Origin: JBHEBG01 sp046557915
GTDB taxonomy: Bacteria; Bacteroidota; Bacteroidia; Flavobacteriales; Flavobacteriaceae
Direction of reading: 5' to 3'
Assembly: GCF_046557915.1 (NCBI RefSeq)
Contig: NZ_JBHEBG010000006.1
Coordinates: 58,803 to 122,802, forward strand
DNA length: 64,000 nucleotides
Positions 26,648-35,268 of this stretch are shown one piece after another (position 1 is the first letter of the stretch; every line of letters begins with the position of its first letter). The notes below the pieces were generated by a model. That model saw nothing but the letters and a program-made list of their open reading frames with translations, was not told the DNA's origin and searched no databases. The position numbers were made by a program, and so were the translations under genes.

Positions 26648-28366
26648 TTAGATGTTTTGTTGCTTTAATTGTTCAATTATATAGTCAGACGTACGCCAAG
26701 CAAGTGCCAAGATGGTCCAAGTAGGATTTTTATCGGCTTGCGAAACAAAGGGCCCTCCGTCTACAATAAAGACATTGTCCACTTCGTGCATTTGTTCAAA
26801 TTTATTGGTTACTGAAGTTTTTGGGTCATTGCCCATGCGTGTGGTACCTACCTCGTGGATTATTCTACCGGGTGCCAAAAGCCCATAATCATCTTCTTTT
26901 GTCGGGGTTTCTCCCAAAATTTCTCCACCGGCGTTATGAAAAATTTCCTCAAAGGTCTCGTGCATATGTTTGGCCTGCTTTCTCTCAAAATCGGACCATT
27001 TGTAATTAAAGCGCAAGACGGGTATACCATATTCATCCACTTTTGTTGGGTCTATTTCGCAGTAGTTATCTTTCATGGCGACGGATTCACCTCTACCACT
27101 TATCCCCATAACGGAGCCGTAATATTTTTTGACATCATCTCGCAGCCCATTTCCATAACCGCCCACCTTAATACCAAAAAACTTATTGAGCTCGTTAACA
27201 TTAAATCCAAAACCATAGCTTGGCATACCGATACCTCCCCAAACTTCGGTATGGTATCCTCTCGGGAAGTCTAATTTTTTATTATCCAACCACCAAGGGG
27301 TATATATGTGCATACCACCTACACCATCTTCATTATATAATTTACGGTTCATTAAATCCGGGATAAATGCTGCTCTGCTGCTTCCGGTAGAATCGTGAAG
27401 ATACTTCCCTACAATATTGCTAGAATTACCAAGCCCGTTGGGGTGTTGTTTGCTCTTGGAGTTTAATAATATTCTTGCTGAACTGCAGGCAGAGGCCGCC
27501 AAAACTACTACCTTTCCTTTAAGTTTATATTCCTTTCTATCTTCCTTGCTAACGTAGGACACCCCAGTGGCGTGCCCTTCTTCGTTGGTGGTCACCTCGC
27601 GGACCATGGCATTGACGAATAAATCTACCTGTCCTCCATTTTTTTGGGCCGGAAATATTAAGCAAGAGCCTGCTGAAAAATCTGCGTAGACCTGACAAGC
27701 CCTACCGCATTGTCCACAATAAAAACATACACCTCTATCGTTATTTATTTTCTTTGTCAACATGGACATTCTAGAAGGAATCACCGGTATATTTGCCTTT
27801 TTGGCTCCTTTTATGTAAAACAATTCGTGTAGTCTTGGTTTTGGGGGAGGAAGGAAGAAACCGTCTGGTTCATTGGGTAAATTTTCCTTTGTACCAAACA
27901 ATCCGATAAGTTTATCAACCTTGTCATAATAGGGTTTTACATCCTCATAGGCTATGGGCCAGTTATCTCCAAGACCGTCTTCATTTTTGCGCTTAAAATC
28001 CTTTGGTCCAAAACGTAGGGATATCCTTCCCCAATGATTTGTTCGGCCTCCCAACATTCGTGATCGGAACCAATCGAACTTAGTTCCATCTTTATGGGTA
28101 TACGGTTCACCCTCAATTTCCCATCCACCATAAGCACTATCGAAATCTCCGAAAGGGCGTATGTTACTTGCCCCTCTTCTAGGAGACTCCCATGGCCATT
28201 TTAACTGGGTTTGTTGTTTTGGATCGGCGGGATCAAAAAAAGGACCAGCCTCTACTACAGCTACTTTAAGTCCGGCATCCGCCAGAACTTTAGTCGCCAT
28301 ACCACCACCGGCCCCCGAACCTACTATGATAACATCATAAGTAGTTGAGGATTCTATTATCTGCAT
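26648..28366 (-). CDS. GMC family FAD-dependent oxidoreductase
   Basis: 572 residues. The FAD-binding site VIIVGSGAGGGMATKVLADAG is at residues 14-34. A Cys-rich stretch, CFYCGQCGRACQ (about 220), may bind a cluster or a metal. The C-terminal GMC active-site region has HEVGTTRMGNDPKTSV and NPTWTILALAWR. With the small subunit encoded 3 bp downstream, it resembles membrane-bound gluconate 2-dehydrogenase or glucoside 3-dehydrogenase, which oxidise sugars in the periplasm and pass electrons to the respiratory chain. The precise substrate is not set by the sequence. It is the first gene of the minus-strand group, 182 bp from the AraC gene; I found no TAnnTTTG box in 28367-28548. Confidence 0.93.
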   Translation of the reverse strand: MQIIESSTTYDVIIVGSGAGGGMATKVLADAGLKVAVVEAGPFFDPADPKQQTQLKWPWESPRRGASNIRPFGDFDSAYGGWEIEGEPYTHKDGTKFDWFRSRMLGGRTNHWGRISLRFGPKDFKRKNEDGLGDNWPIAYEDVKPYYDKVDKLIGLFGTKENLPNEPDGFFLPPPKPRLHELFYIKGAKKANIPVIPSRMSMLTKKINNDRGVCFYCGQCGRACQVYADFSAGSCLIFPAQKNGGQVDLFVNAMVREVTTNEEGHATGVSYVSKEDRKEYKLKGKVVVLAASACSSARILLNSKSKQHPNGLGNSSNIVGKYLHDSTGSSRAAFIPDLMNRKLYNEDGVGGMHIYTPWWLDNKKLDFPRGYHTEVWGGIGMPSYGFGFNVNELNKFFGIKVGGYGNGLRDDVKKYYGSVMGISGRGESVAMKDNYCEIDPTKVDEYGIPVLRFNYKWSDFERKQAKHMHETFEEIFHNAGGEILGETPTKEDDYGLLAPGRIIHEVGTTRMGNDPKTSVTNKFEQMHEVDNVFIVDGGPFVSQADKNPTWTILALAWRTSDYIIEQLKQQNI

Positions 28367-28548
28367 AAAGTTGTTGTTTTTTACTAAAGTGGCAGAAAGT
28401 TATAAAATCCATTCACAACAACTGCATAAAAGGTACATTTTGACTAAAAAATATATGAAATTGACAGAATAATTGGATTCTTATAGAAATATAACTAGTT
28501 GTACAGGTGTTTTTTCGTCTTTTTAACAAAGCAATTGAATCCCTACTC

Positions 28549-29439
28549 TTAAAGCACCCGCTTTATACCCGAAAAATCTTGTCGGTACTTGGTAGGTGTA
28601 TGGCCCTTGTTCTTCTTAAATATTCTATTAAAGTTGGCAATACTATTAAAACCGCACATAAATGCAATTTCGGAGATACTTAAGTCCTTTTCTATGAGCC
28701 ATCTGGTTGCATACCCAATTCTTACCGTGTTTAGATATTCTACAAAAGTCTTACCCGTTCTTTTCTTTATAAACCGATTAAAGGATACGTTGCTCATATT
28801 TACCAATTCCGATACTTCGGTCAGCGTAATTTTTGAAGCGTAATTCTTTTGGATGTAGTCGTATAACAACTTGATTTTATCACCGTTCTCAAAATTTTCG
28901 AGCTGAACGGTAAAGGTTGATAAAAGGCGTTGGTTTCTAGAATTGGCCAAATCGTACATAATGGAAAGCAACTCCAAAAAGTAATCAATACCATCCAATT
29001 TTGAAACCTTCAATATCCTTGGAGCAATATTTTTGGTAGTCTTTTGGGAAAACAAAATGCCATGCACAGATCTATCAAACATATCCTTTATAGGTTTCAT
29101 TATATCCTTGCTAAGAAATGATTCTGTAAAAAGATCGTTATGAAATTGAATGGTAACCTCTCTAATGCCTTTATTGGTGCAATTGTATTGTTCCCAGCAA
29201 TGGTACAAACTAGGCCCCACCAAAACCAGTTCGTAATCTTCCGTTTCCTCCATACTATCCCCTACCACCCTTCTAAGTCCGCTACCATTATGGATAAAAT
29301 TAAGTTCCAGTTCTGGGTGATAATGAATGGGGTAATCAAAGCAGTCCTTAGTGCGATCAATCACAAAAAAGCTATCTTGAACAGACATTGGAGTAATTTC
29401 CCTATGGAATTTTTTAAGGACATCAACTTTCATATACAT
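28549..29439 (-). CDS. AraC family transcriptional regulator (mannan locus)
   Basis: 296 residues, ATG start at 29439 (29433 also possible). The N-terminal cupin-like sensor has FDYPIHYHPELELNFIHNGSGLR, a classic sugar-responsive AraC domain. The C-terminal pair of helix-turn-helix motifs is ITLTEVSELVNMSNVSFNRFIKKRTG and LSISEIAFMCGFNSIANFNRIFKK. It is divergent from the GH26 gene across 195 bp, and probably controls the mannan genes in response to mannobiose or a related product. It lies also upstream of the GMC group on the same strand, so it could affect that group too. Confidence 0.92.
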   Translation of the reverse strand: MYMKVDVLKKFHREITPMSVQDSFFVIDRTKDCFDYPIHYHPELELNFIHNGSGLRRVVGDSMEETEDYELVLVGPSLYHCWEQYNCTNKGIREVTIQFHNDLFTESFLSKDIMKPIKDMFDRSVHGILFSQKTTKNIAPRILKVSKLDGIDYFLELLSIMYDLANSRNQRLLSTFTVQLENFENGDKIKLLYDYIQKNYASKITLTEVSELVNMSNVSFNRFIKKRTGKTFVEYLNTVRIGYATRWLIEKDLSISEIAFMCGFNSIANFNRIFKKNKGHTPTKYRQDFSGIKRVL

Positions 29440-29505
29440 AGTTTATTGGCAATTATTAGATATTGATTTGATAAAATAGTATCTATTCTTAGCAACAGCA
29501 TGAAC

Positions 29506-29513
29506 TATATTTG
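29506..29513 (+). promoter_or_regulatory. -7 promoter box upstream of the GH26 gene
   Basis: TATATTTG matches the Bacteroidota -7 consensus TAnnTTTG; transcription would start near 29520 and leave a leader of about 115 nt. No clear -33 TTTG is at the usual distance, as expected for an activator-dependent promoter. The region 29440-29634 holds nothing else I can support. Confidence 0.4.
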
Positions 29514-29634
29514 CTAATGACAATATTCCGATTTATTAAGGATATTTCAAAAATAATTAAAAAAAATAGCGATATACCTAATTATGAGTATTTATAACTA
29601 TGATTTCGTAATCCGTTAAATATTTTTTGTAAAA

Positions 29635-30789
29635 ATGTTTGAGTCATTGATAAGTATAAGTACCAAAAGTGAAAAAATTAGACTTTTATTTGTAAAAATA
29701 ATACTGCTTTTGTTTATCGTTTCTTCCTGCAAATCCACAACAGCACTTATGCGAAAAGATGCCCAATTGGCAGATGCAAAGGCAACTAAAGAAACCAAAT
29801 ACCTTTACAATAGAATAAACGCCCTTTCCAAAGTTGGTTATGCCTTTGGGCATCAGGATGCCACAGCCTATGGCATGGGTTGGAAAAACGATGGGAAACT
29901 ATATAAGAGCGATGTGAACGAAGTTACCGGAGATCACCCTGCAGTGCATGGTTTTGAGTTGGGCCACCTAGAATTGGGGCATACACAGAATCTGGATACG
30001 GTAAATTTTGGGCTTATGAAGACTTTGATCCGTAAGGCACATCAAAAAGGTGGAATAATTACCATTAGCTGGCATCCGAACAACCCGGTTTCACTTAAAA
30101 GTTCCTGGGACCATACCCCCGCCGTATACGCCATATTAAAAGGGGCGCCCTTACATCAAAAATATAGGGCCTGGCTTAGGAAAGTGGCCGATTTTATGCT
30201 CGACCTTAAGGACGCCTCCGGAAATGCCATCCCCGTAGCCTTTAGACCTTTTCATGAAATGAGCGGTCCATGGTTCTGGTGGGGAGAAGGGCATTGCTCA
30301 TCCGAGGAATATAAAAAACTATGGCAAGAGACTTTTGATATTCTTACCAACGATTATGAAGTACATAACCTATTATATATCTATGCCCCCGATGTGGTAG
30401 AGGACAGCGCAGGTTATCTAAAGTATTACCCTGGAGACAATTTTGTGGATATGTTGGGTATAGATATATACCACAAACGTTCTGCCGAAGAGTTTATGAC
30501 CATCCTAAAAAAGGATCTCGCCATCTTGAAAAAAGTTGCGACCGATAAAAAGATGCCCTACGCACTTACAGAAAGTGGTTTAAATATGATCCCCATTCCC
30601 AATTGGTGGACCCAAGTCTTGGATAAGGAAATAGGTGGTACCGGTATTGCATGGGCCCTTTTTTGGAGAAATGCATGGCCAAATCATTATTTTGCACCTT
30701 TCACGGGCCAAGGAAGTAGTGAAGACTTTGTTACTTTTAAGAATCTTCCCCATGTTCTTTTTTTAAAGGACATCAAGAAAATTAGATAA
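29635..30789 (+). CDS. GH26 beta-mannanase, lipoprotein
   Basis: 384 residues. A long N-terminal hydrophobic segment ends in the lipobox IVSSC (Cys32), so the enzyme is probably membrane-anchored. The GH26 barrel shows YAFGHQDATAYGMGW, GFELGHLELG and SWHPNNP. The acid/base Glu is in AFRPFHEMSGPWFWWG (about E208) and the nucleophile Glu in YALTESGLN (about E313). GH26 enzymes hydrolyse beta-1,4-mannan; in similar loci the enzyme is a mannobiose-releasing exo-mannanase. It is first in the GH26-transporter-GH130-epimerase series, 36 bp before the transporter gene. Confidence 0.95.
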   Translation: MFESLISISTKSEKIRLLFVKIILLLFIVSSCKSTTALMRKDAQLADAKATKETKYLYNRINALSKVGYAFGHQDATAYGMGWKNDGKLYKSDVNEVTGDHPAVHGFELGHLELGHTQNLDTVNFGLMKTLIRKAHQKGGIITISWHPNNPVSLKSSWDHTPAVYAILKGAPLHQKYRAWLRKVADFMLDLKDASGNAIPVAFRPFHEMSGPWFWWGEGHCSSEEYKKLWQETFDILTNDYEVHNLLYIYAPDVVEDSAGYLKYYPGDNFVDMLGIDIYHKRSAEEFMTILKKDLAILKKVATDKKMPYALTESGLNMIPIPNWWTQVLDKEIGGTGIAWALFWRNAWPNHYFAPFTGQGSSEDFVTFKNLPHVLFLKDIKKIR

Positions 30790-30825
30790 CAACCAGACCA
30801 TAGCTTTGAAAGTAGAAATAATGTC

Positions 30826-32220
30826 ATGGAAAAATTAAAACTTAAAGAAAAACTGGGTTACGGATATGGCGATTTTGCTTCCTCCATGTTCTGGAAGATG
30901 TTTTCTGTTTATCTGCTCTATTTCTATACAGATGTTTTTGGTATTTCTGCTGCTGTTGTAGGTACTATGTTCCTTATTACACGAATTTTTGATGGGGCCA
31001 ACGACCCCATAATGGGTATTATTGCGGATAGGACAAATACCAAATGGGGAAAGTTTAGACCCTACCTGCTTTGGATGGCCATACCTTTTGGAATAATTGG
31101 GGTACTTACGTTTACCACCCCCGAGCTGAGCACAAATTCCAAAATTGTTTACGCCTATGTTACCTATTGCTTAATGATGATAATCTATACGGCCGTAAAC
31201 GTTCCTTACGCCTCCTTATTAGGGGTAATGACCTCTAACCTAAAAGACCGTACGTCCTTGGCCTCATACAGATTTATTTTTGCGTTTGCCGGGAGTATAT
31301 TGGTGCTAGCGACCGCCGAACCCTTGGTAAGCTATTTCAGCCAAACTGCAAATGGAGAAACCGACGCCACGCGGGGTTGGCAGTATACCATGATCATCTA
31401 CGCGATCATTGCAGCAGTTTTCTTCTATGGCACCTTCTATTTTACCAAAGAAAGGATAACCCCTCCTAAACAACAGAAGACCTCATTAAAGGAAGATCTT
31501 AAAAATTTAGCATCAAATAAACCATGGTTTATCTTATTGGGAGCTGGTGTAGCCACCCTAATTTTTAACTCCCTCAGGGATGGTTCTGCCATCTATTATT
31601 TTAAATATTATTTTGTGGATCAAGAAGCCTTCCTTTTACCGGTTGTTGGTATTTCCATAACCTTCAGTACACTATACCTTGTATTGGGACAGGCAGCCAA
31701 CATTGTTGGGGTAATACTTGCCAAACCCATATCCGACAGGTTAGGCAAAAAGAAAACCTTTCTTTTTGCCATGATTCTGGCTACTGTATTCAGTTGTATC
31801 TTTTTCTGGTTTAGGGAAGACCATTTAACCCTCATATTTACCTTTCAATTTTTGATCAGTATTTGCGCCGGAATAATATTTCCGCTATTGTGGTCTATGT
31901 ACGCAGATATTGCTGATTTTTCTGAATGGAAAACTGGCCGTAGGGCCACCGGACTTATATTTTCTTCCTCGTCCATGTCCCAAAAAATGGGTTGGACCCT
32001 TGGTGGGGCGGTAACAGGTTGGATGCTCGCCTTTTATGGGTTTGAGGCCAATATGGTACAAACCGAAGAAGCTAAAACCGGAATACGAATGATGCTTAGT
32101 TTCTTGCCTGCGGCCGGCGCTCTAATATCTGCAATATTCATTTTGTTCTACAAATTAGATGATGCCTTTATGCAAAAAATAAATACGGACTTATTACATA
32201 GAAGATCACAAGAACAATAA
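30826..32220 (+). CDS. GPH/MFS sugar transporter
   Basis: 464 residues with about 12 membrane segments, of the glycoside-pentoside-hexuronide (MelB-like) group. Diagnostic pieces: KLGYGYGDFASSMFW at the N-terminus, RIFDGANDPIMGIIADRTNTKWGKFRP with the cation/sugar Asp residues, and LWSMYADIADFSEWKTGRRATGL after TM10. It sits in the inner membrane and should import mannobiose or mannosyl-glucose by cation symport. It lies 36 bp after GH26 and 19 bp before GH130. Confidence 0.94.
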   Translation: MEKLKLKEKLGYGYGDFASSMFWKMFSVYLLYFYTDVFGISAAVVGTMFLITRIFDGANDPIMGIIADRTNTKWGKFRPYLLWMAIPFGIIGVLTFTTPELSTNSKIVYAYVTYCLMMIIYTAVNVPYASLLGVMTSNLKDRTSLASYRFIFAFAGSILVLATAEPLVSYFSQTANGETDATRGWQYTMIIYAIIAAVFFYGTFYFTKERITPPKQQKTSLKEDLKNLASNKPWFILLGAGVATLIFNSLRDGSAIYYFKYYFVDQEAFLLPVVGISITFSTLYLVLGQAANIVGVILAKPISDRLGKKKTFLFAMILATVFSCIFFWFREDHLTLIFTFQFLISICAGIIFPLLWSMYADIADFSEWKTGRRATGLIFSSSSMSQKMGWTLGGAVTGWMLAFYGFEANMVQTEEAKTGIRMMLSFLPAAGALISAIFILFYKLDDAFMQKINTDLLHRRSQEQ

Positions 32221-32239
32221 TTTTTTTATTATAATTTTT

Positions 32240-33430
32240 ATGACTCGACCCTTAACATTACAGCAAACGGAAATCCGATTTGAAAAACTGTTGAAAGAAT
32301 ATGATACCCTGTGTACTAAAGCCAATATAGCCAAACCCCATATAAATGGTATATTTAAAAGATATGTGCACCCAATTATTACGGCGGCCCATATTCCATT
32401 ACATTGGCGTTATGACCTAAATCCTAATACCAACCCGCTAGGATTGGAACGCATAGGCGTTAATGCCGCTTTTAACGCCGGGGCTATAAAATGGGACAAT
32501 AAATATGTTCTGGTAGTGCGCGTGGAAGGTAGCGATAGAAAATCGTACTTCGCCTTTGCGGAAAGCCCTAATGGCATAGATAATTTTAAGTTTTGGGATA
32601 AACCTTTGGTGTTGCCCCAAAATGAAATTCCAGATGTAAACACCTACGATATGCGGTTGGTGACCCATGAAGATGGTTTTATCTATGGTATTTTTTGTAC
32701 GGAAAGGAAAGATCCGGATTCGCCCAGTGGCGATACATCATCGGCAGTGGCCAATGCCGGAATAATACGTTCAAAAGATCTTAAACAATGGGAAAGGCTA
32801 CCAGACCTGGTTTCTTCTTCCAAACAACAACGCAACGTTACATTACACCCAGAATTTGTAAATGGAAAATACGCAGTCTATACAAGGCCACAAGATGGGT
32901 TTATCGAAACTGGCTCTGGCGGAGGCATAGGATTGGGGTATATTTCCGATATGCGGAATCCTGTTGTAGAAGGCGAGATAATCATCAACCCAAAAAAATA
33001 TCATACCGTTTATGAACTGAAAAACGGTCAGGGGCCATCACCGATAAAAACCAAGGACGGATGGTTACATTTGGCCCATGCCGTAAGGAATACAGCCGCC
33101 GGACTTCGTTATGTGCTTTATATGTTTGTCACAGATCTTAATGACATTACCAAAGTAATACACCAACCGGGAGGATATCTTATGGCCCCTAGTAATGACG
33201 AAATCATTGGTGATGTAGGCAATGTATTGTTTGCAAACGGATGGATAGTAGATGAGGATGGAAAAGTATTTATCTACTACGCATCATCGGATACCCGAAT
33301 GCATGTTGCCACATCCACAATAGATATTTTGCTGGATTATTGCAAAAACACCCCGGAAGACAGACTCTCCTCTACCGCTTCCGTCGAAAATATTTTAAAT
33401 CTAATAGAGAGTAACAGAGGATTTTATTAG
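32240..33430 (+). CDS. GH130 4-O-beta-D-mannosyl-D-glucose phosphorylase
   Basis: 396 residues, cytoplasmic, five-bladed beta-propeller of GH130 subfamily 1 type. Recognisable parts are NPLGLERIGVNAAFNAGAI, the proton-donor Asp region TYDMRLVTHEDGFIYG (about D137), ERKDPDSPSGDTSSA, phosphate-binding Arg/His sites around LHPEFVNGKYAVYTRPQDG, and NGQGPSPIKTKDGWLHLAH. The family splits beta-1,4-mannosyl-glucose with phosphate into mannose-1-phosphate and glucose. The epimerase encoded downstream makes its substrate from mannobiose. The pairing is the one known from Bacteroides mannan loci. Confidence 0.95.
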   Translation: MTRPLTLQQTEIRFEKLLKEYDTLCTKANIAKPHINGIFKRYVHPIITAAHIPLHWRYDLNPNTNPLGLERIGVNAAFNAGAIKWDNKYVLVVRVEGSDRKSYFAFAESPNGIDNFKFWDKPLVLPQNEIPDVNTYDMRLVTHEDGFIYGIFCTERKDPDSPSGDTSSAVANAGIIRSKDLKQWERLPDLVSSSKQQRNVTLHPEFVNGKYAVYTRPQDGFIETGSGGGIGLGYISDMRNPVVEGEIIINPKKYHTVYELKNGQGPSPIKTKDGWLHLAHAVRNTAAGLRYVLYMFVTDLNDITKVIHQPGGYLMAPSNDEIIGDVGNVLFANGWIVDEDGKVFIYYASSDTRMHVATSTIDILLDYCKNTPEDRLSSTASVENILNLIESNRGFY

Positions 33431-33478
33431 TGTAATGTTCAATTAGTTTAGTTATTTTATTGTTTAGGTATTTGCAAA

Positions 33479-33607
33479 ATGGGAAGGGCAATTCCCAAAA
33501 AATACCAAGGAATGGTTTTAGTGCCAAGAAGGCACTTAAAGCTCTATACATTACCTAAAAAGCGCCTTTTGAAAAGTTTCAAAGGGCGCCGTGGTTACAA
33601 GGAATGA
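33479..33607 (+). CDS. Possible 42-residue basic small protein
   Basis: An ATG at 33479 opens a 42-codon frame ending TGA at 33605-33607, which overlaps the first ATG of the epimerase frame (ATGA at 33604-33607). The product would be very basic (about 14 Lys/Arg), beginning MGRAIPKKYQGM. I recognise no family. The same stretch folds into three hairpins, so the frame may be chance. The overlap with the next start would allow translational coupling. Treat as a candidate only. Confidence 0.25.
   Translation: MGRAIPKKYQGMVLVPRRHLKLYTLPKKRLLKSFKGRRGYKE
33481..33589 (+). repeat. Three consecutive inverted repeats between GH130 and epimerase genes
   Basis: Inverted repeats: GGGAA/TTCCC (33481-33496), AGTGCC/GGCACT with a 5-nt loop (33520-33536), and a long one with arms of 13 nt (33562-33574 and 33577-33589, one G-U). 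None is followed by a T-run, so they are not plain terminators. They may stabilise or punctuate the polycistronic mRNA. Confidence 0.55.
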
Positions 33608-33654
33608 CAAAAGAAGATTACGGAACAACTTATTACAAAAACAGGAATATCCCC

Positions 33655-34848
33655 ATGCACCAAAAGTTTATAAACGCCGTAAGTACGCAACTGATATCCA
33701 TTTTAAGTTATTGGAAAAATAATACCAAGGACGAAGAACATGGTGGTTTTCATGGCAGAATAGACCATAACAACAAGGTTATTGAAAAAGCGGACAAAAG
33801 TGTGATCCTCAATACCAGGATACTCTGGACATTTTCGGCCGCGTCCAATTATTACGGGGATAATCGTTATGGCCAAGAATGTAAACGTGCGTACAACTTT
33901 TTAAAATCCAATTTCAGGGACACCCAATTCGATGGTGTTTTTTGGCAGCTTAATTATTTGGGTAAGCCTACAAACACCAGAAAACAGGTATATGCCCAAG
34001 CTTTTACCATCTATGCACTAGCGGAGTACTTTAAATACTGTAAAAAAAACGAGGTGCTTGTATGGGCAATGTCTCTCTTTAATTTATTGGAAACCAAAGC
34101 TTATCGCCCCCAAATTGGTGGTTATATAGAAGCTTTTGATGAGGATTGGGGACCCATTACTGATATGAGATTAAGCCCAAAAGACATAAATGCACCCATT
34201 ACCATGAATACACATTTGCATATCCTGGAAGCCTATACCACCCTATACGAGGTAAGCAAGGATAAAGAAGTAGGTGCTGCCCTTGCCCGATTGATTCGGT
34301 TATTCCATGAACGTTTCAGTAGTAAAAACAATCACTTTAAGCTGTTCTTTTCGGATCAATGGAAAAGCCTCTCCACCGAGGCCTCTTTTGGGCACGATAT
34401 TGAGGCCGTATGGCTAATGCTACACGCATGTGATATCCTTGGTGAAAAAAATTTAATGGAAAAGACGGTGCAGTTATCCTTAAAGGTAACCGATACTTTT
34501 CTAGAAGAAGCATTGGATAAAGATTTCGGAGTTTTTAATGCTATGGATTTGGCTACCTCAAAAATGGATACCGATAAACACTGGTGGCCGCAGATAGAGG
34601 CAGTTGTGGGTTTAATTTATAATTGGAAAATTTCGGGAAAGGATACCCAATTGGATATCGCAAAAAAAATATGGCAATTTATCGATGCCAAAATTATAGA
34701 CCGTCCCTTGGGAGAATGGTACTTTAGAGTAGATCAAAAAGGAATTCCATATACGGACGAAAACAAGGTCGGCCCCTGGAAATGTCCATATCATAACGGT
34801 AGGGGGTGTATTCAAATATTAAGGCAGCTTCAACCGTCCTCAGTATAA
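33655..34848 (+). CDS. Cellobiose/mannobiose 2-epimerase (AGE family)
   Basis: 397 residues from ATG 33655, where family similarity begins (MHQKFINAV...); an upstream ATG (33604) would add 17 residues. It is an alpha6/alpha6 barrel of the N-acylglucosamine 2-epimerase family. Conserved elements: HGGFHGRID, ILNTRILWTFSAA, MNTHLHILEAYT, FGHDIEAVWLM, KHWWPQIEAVVG and CPYHNGRGC, which hold the catalytic His residues. It inverts C2 of the reducing-end sugar, here most likely turning beta-1,4-mannobiose into mannosyl-glucose for GH130. It is cytoplasmic. Confidence 0.94.
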   Translation: MHQKFINAVSTQLISILSYWKNNTKDEEHGGFHGRIDHNNKVIEKADKSVILNTRILWTFSAASNYYGDNRYGQECKRAYNFLKSNFRDTQFDGVFWQLNYLGKPTNTRKQVYAQAFTIYALAEYFKYCKKNEVLVWAMSLFNLLETKAYRPQIGGYIEAFDEDWGPITDMRLSPKDINAPITMNTHLHILEAYTTLYEVSKDKEVGAALARLIRLFHERFSSKNNHFKLFFSDQWKSLSTEASFGHDIEAVWLMLHACDILGEKNLMEKTVQLSLKVTDTFLEEALDKDFGVFNAMDLATSKMDTDKHWWPQIEAVVGLIYNWKISGKDTQLDIAKKIWQFIDAKIIDRPLGEWYFRVDQKGIPYTDENKVGPWKCPYHNGRGCIQILRQLQPSSV

Positions 34849-35268
34849 ATTACGGTAGTTCCAAATGGTTAAGGAAGTTGCACGTGACAGCTTACGTTTT
34901 TTAAAGTGTACCCTAGGGCACACTCCCTACAAAATTAAACATAATTCGCTTGTTCTTAGCAATATGGTAACATTCGACACCTTTGGTGAATCAATAATGT
35001 CAATATAATACCAACCCTGTTCTAGGGGTGCAAAATCGATCATATCTATATAAAATGGGCCTCTCGGTTATCAAATTACTTAAAATTTTAACACATATTT
35101 AATAATTTGATTACTAATTGACAAAATACTATAAAGCCTTGGTTCTTCTTTCCTATACATTTGTTCAATTAGCTTACGTAACGTTTTATTAACATTTCTC
35201 TATCGGCAAATAGAGCTTATGGATATATAAAACAACGGACTCACTAAAATAATTATAACTAACTAACA
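34849..35268 (+). promoter_or_regulatory. 420-bp control region upstream of susC, with palindrome and -7 box
   Basis: No convincing gene lies here; a 48-codon ATG frame at 34866 has no supporting feature. An 18-bp near-palindrome (34906-34923, centre CCCTAGGG, two mismatched positions) could be an operator. A -7 box TACATTTG (35156-35163) matches TAnnTTTG and would start transcription near 35170, about 100 nt before susC. The run TTCTTAGCAA (34953-34962) also occurs in the GH26 control region. Confidence 0.45.

Noticed and set aside
34866..35012. 48-codon ATG frame upstream of susC
   Set aside because: No signal, domain or tight spacing supports it, and it spans the near-palindrome; it looks like a chance frame in a control region.
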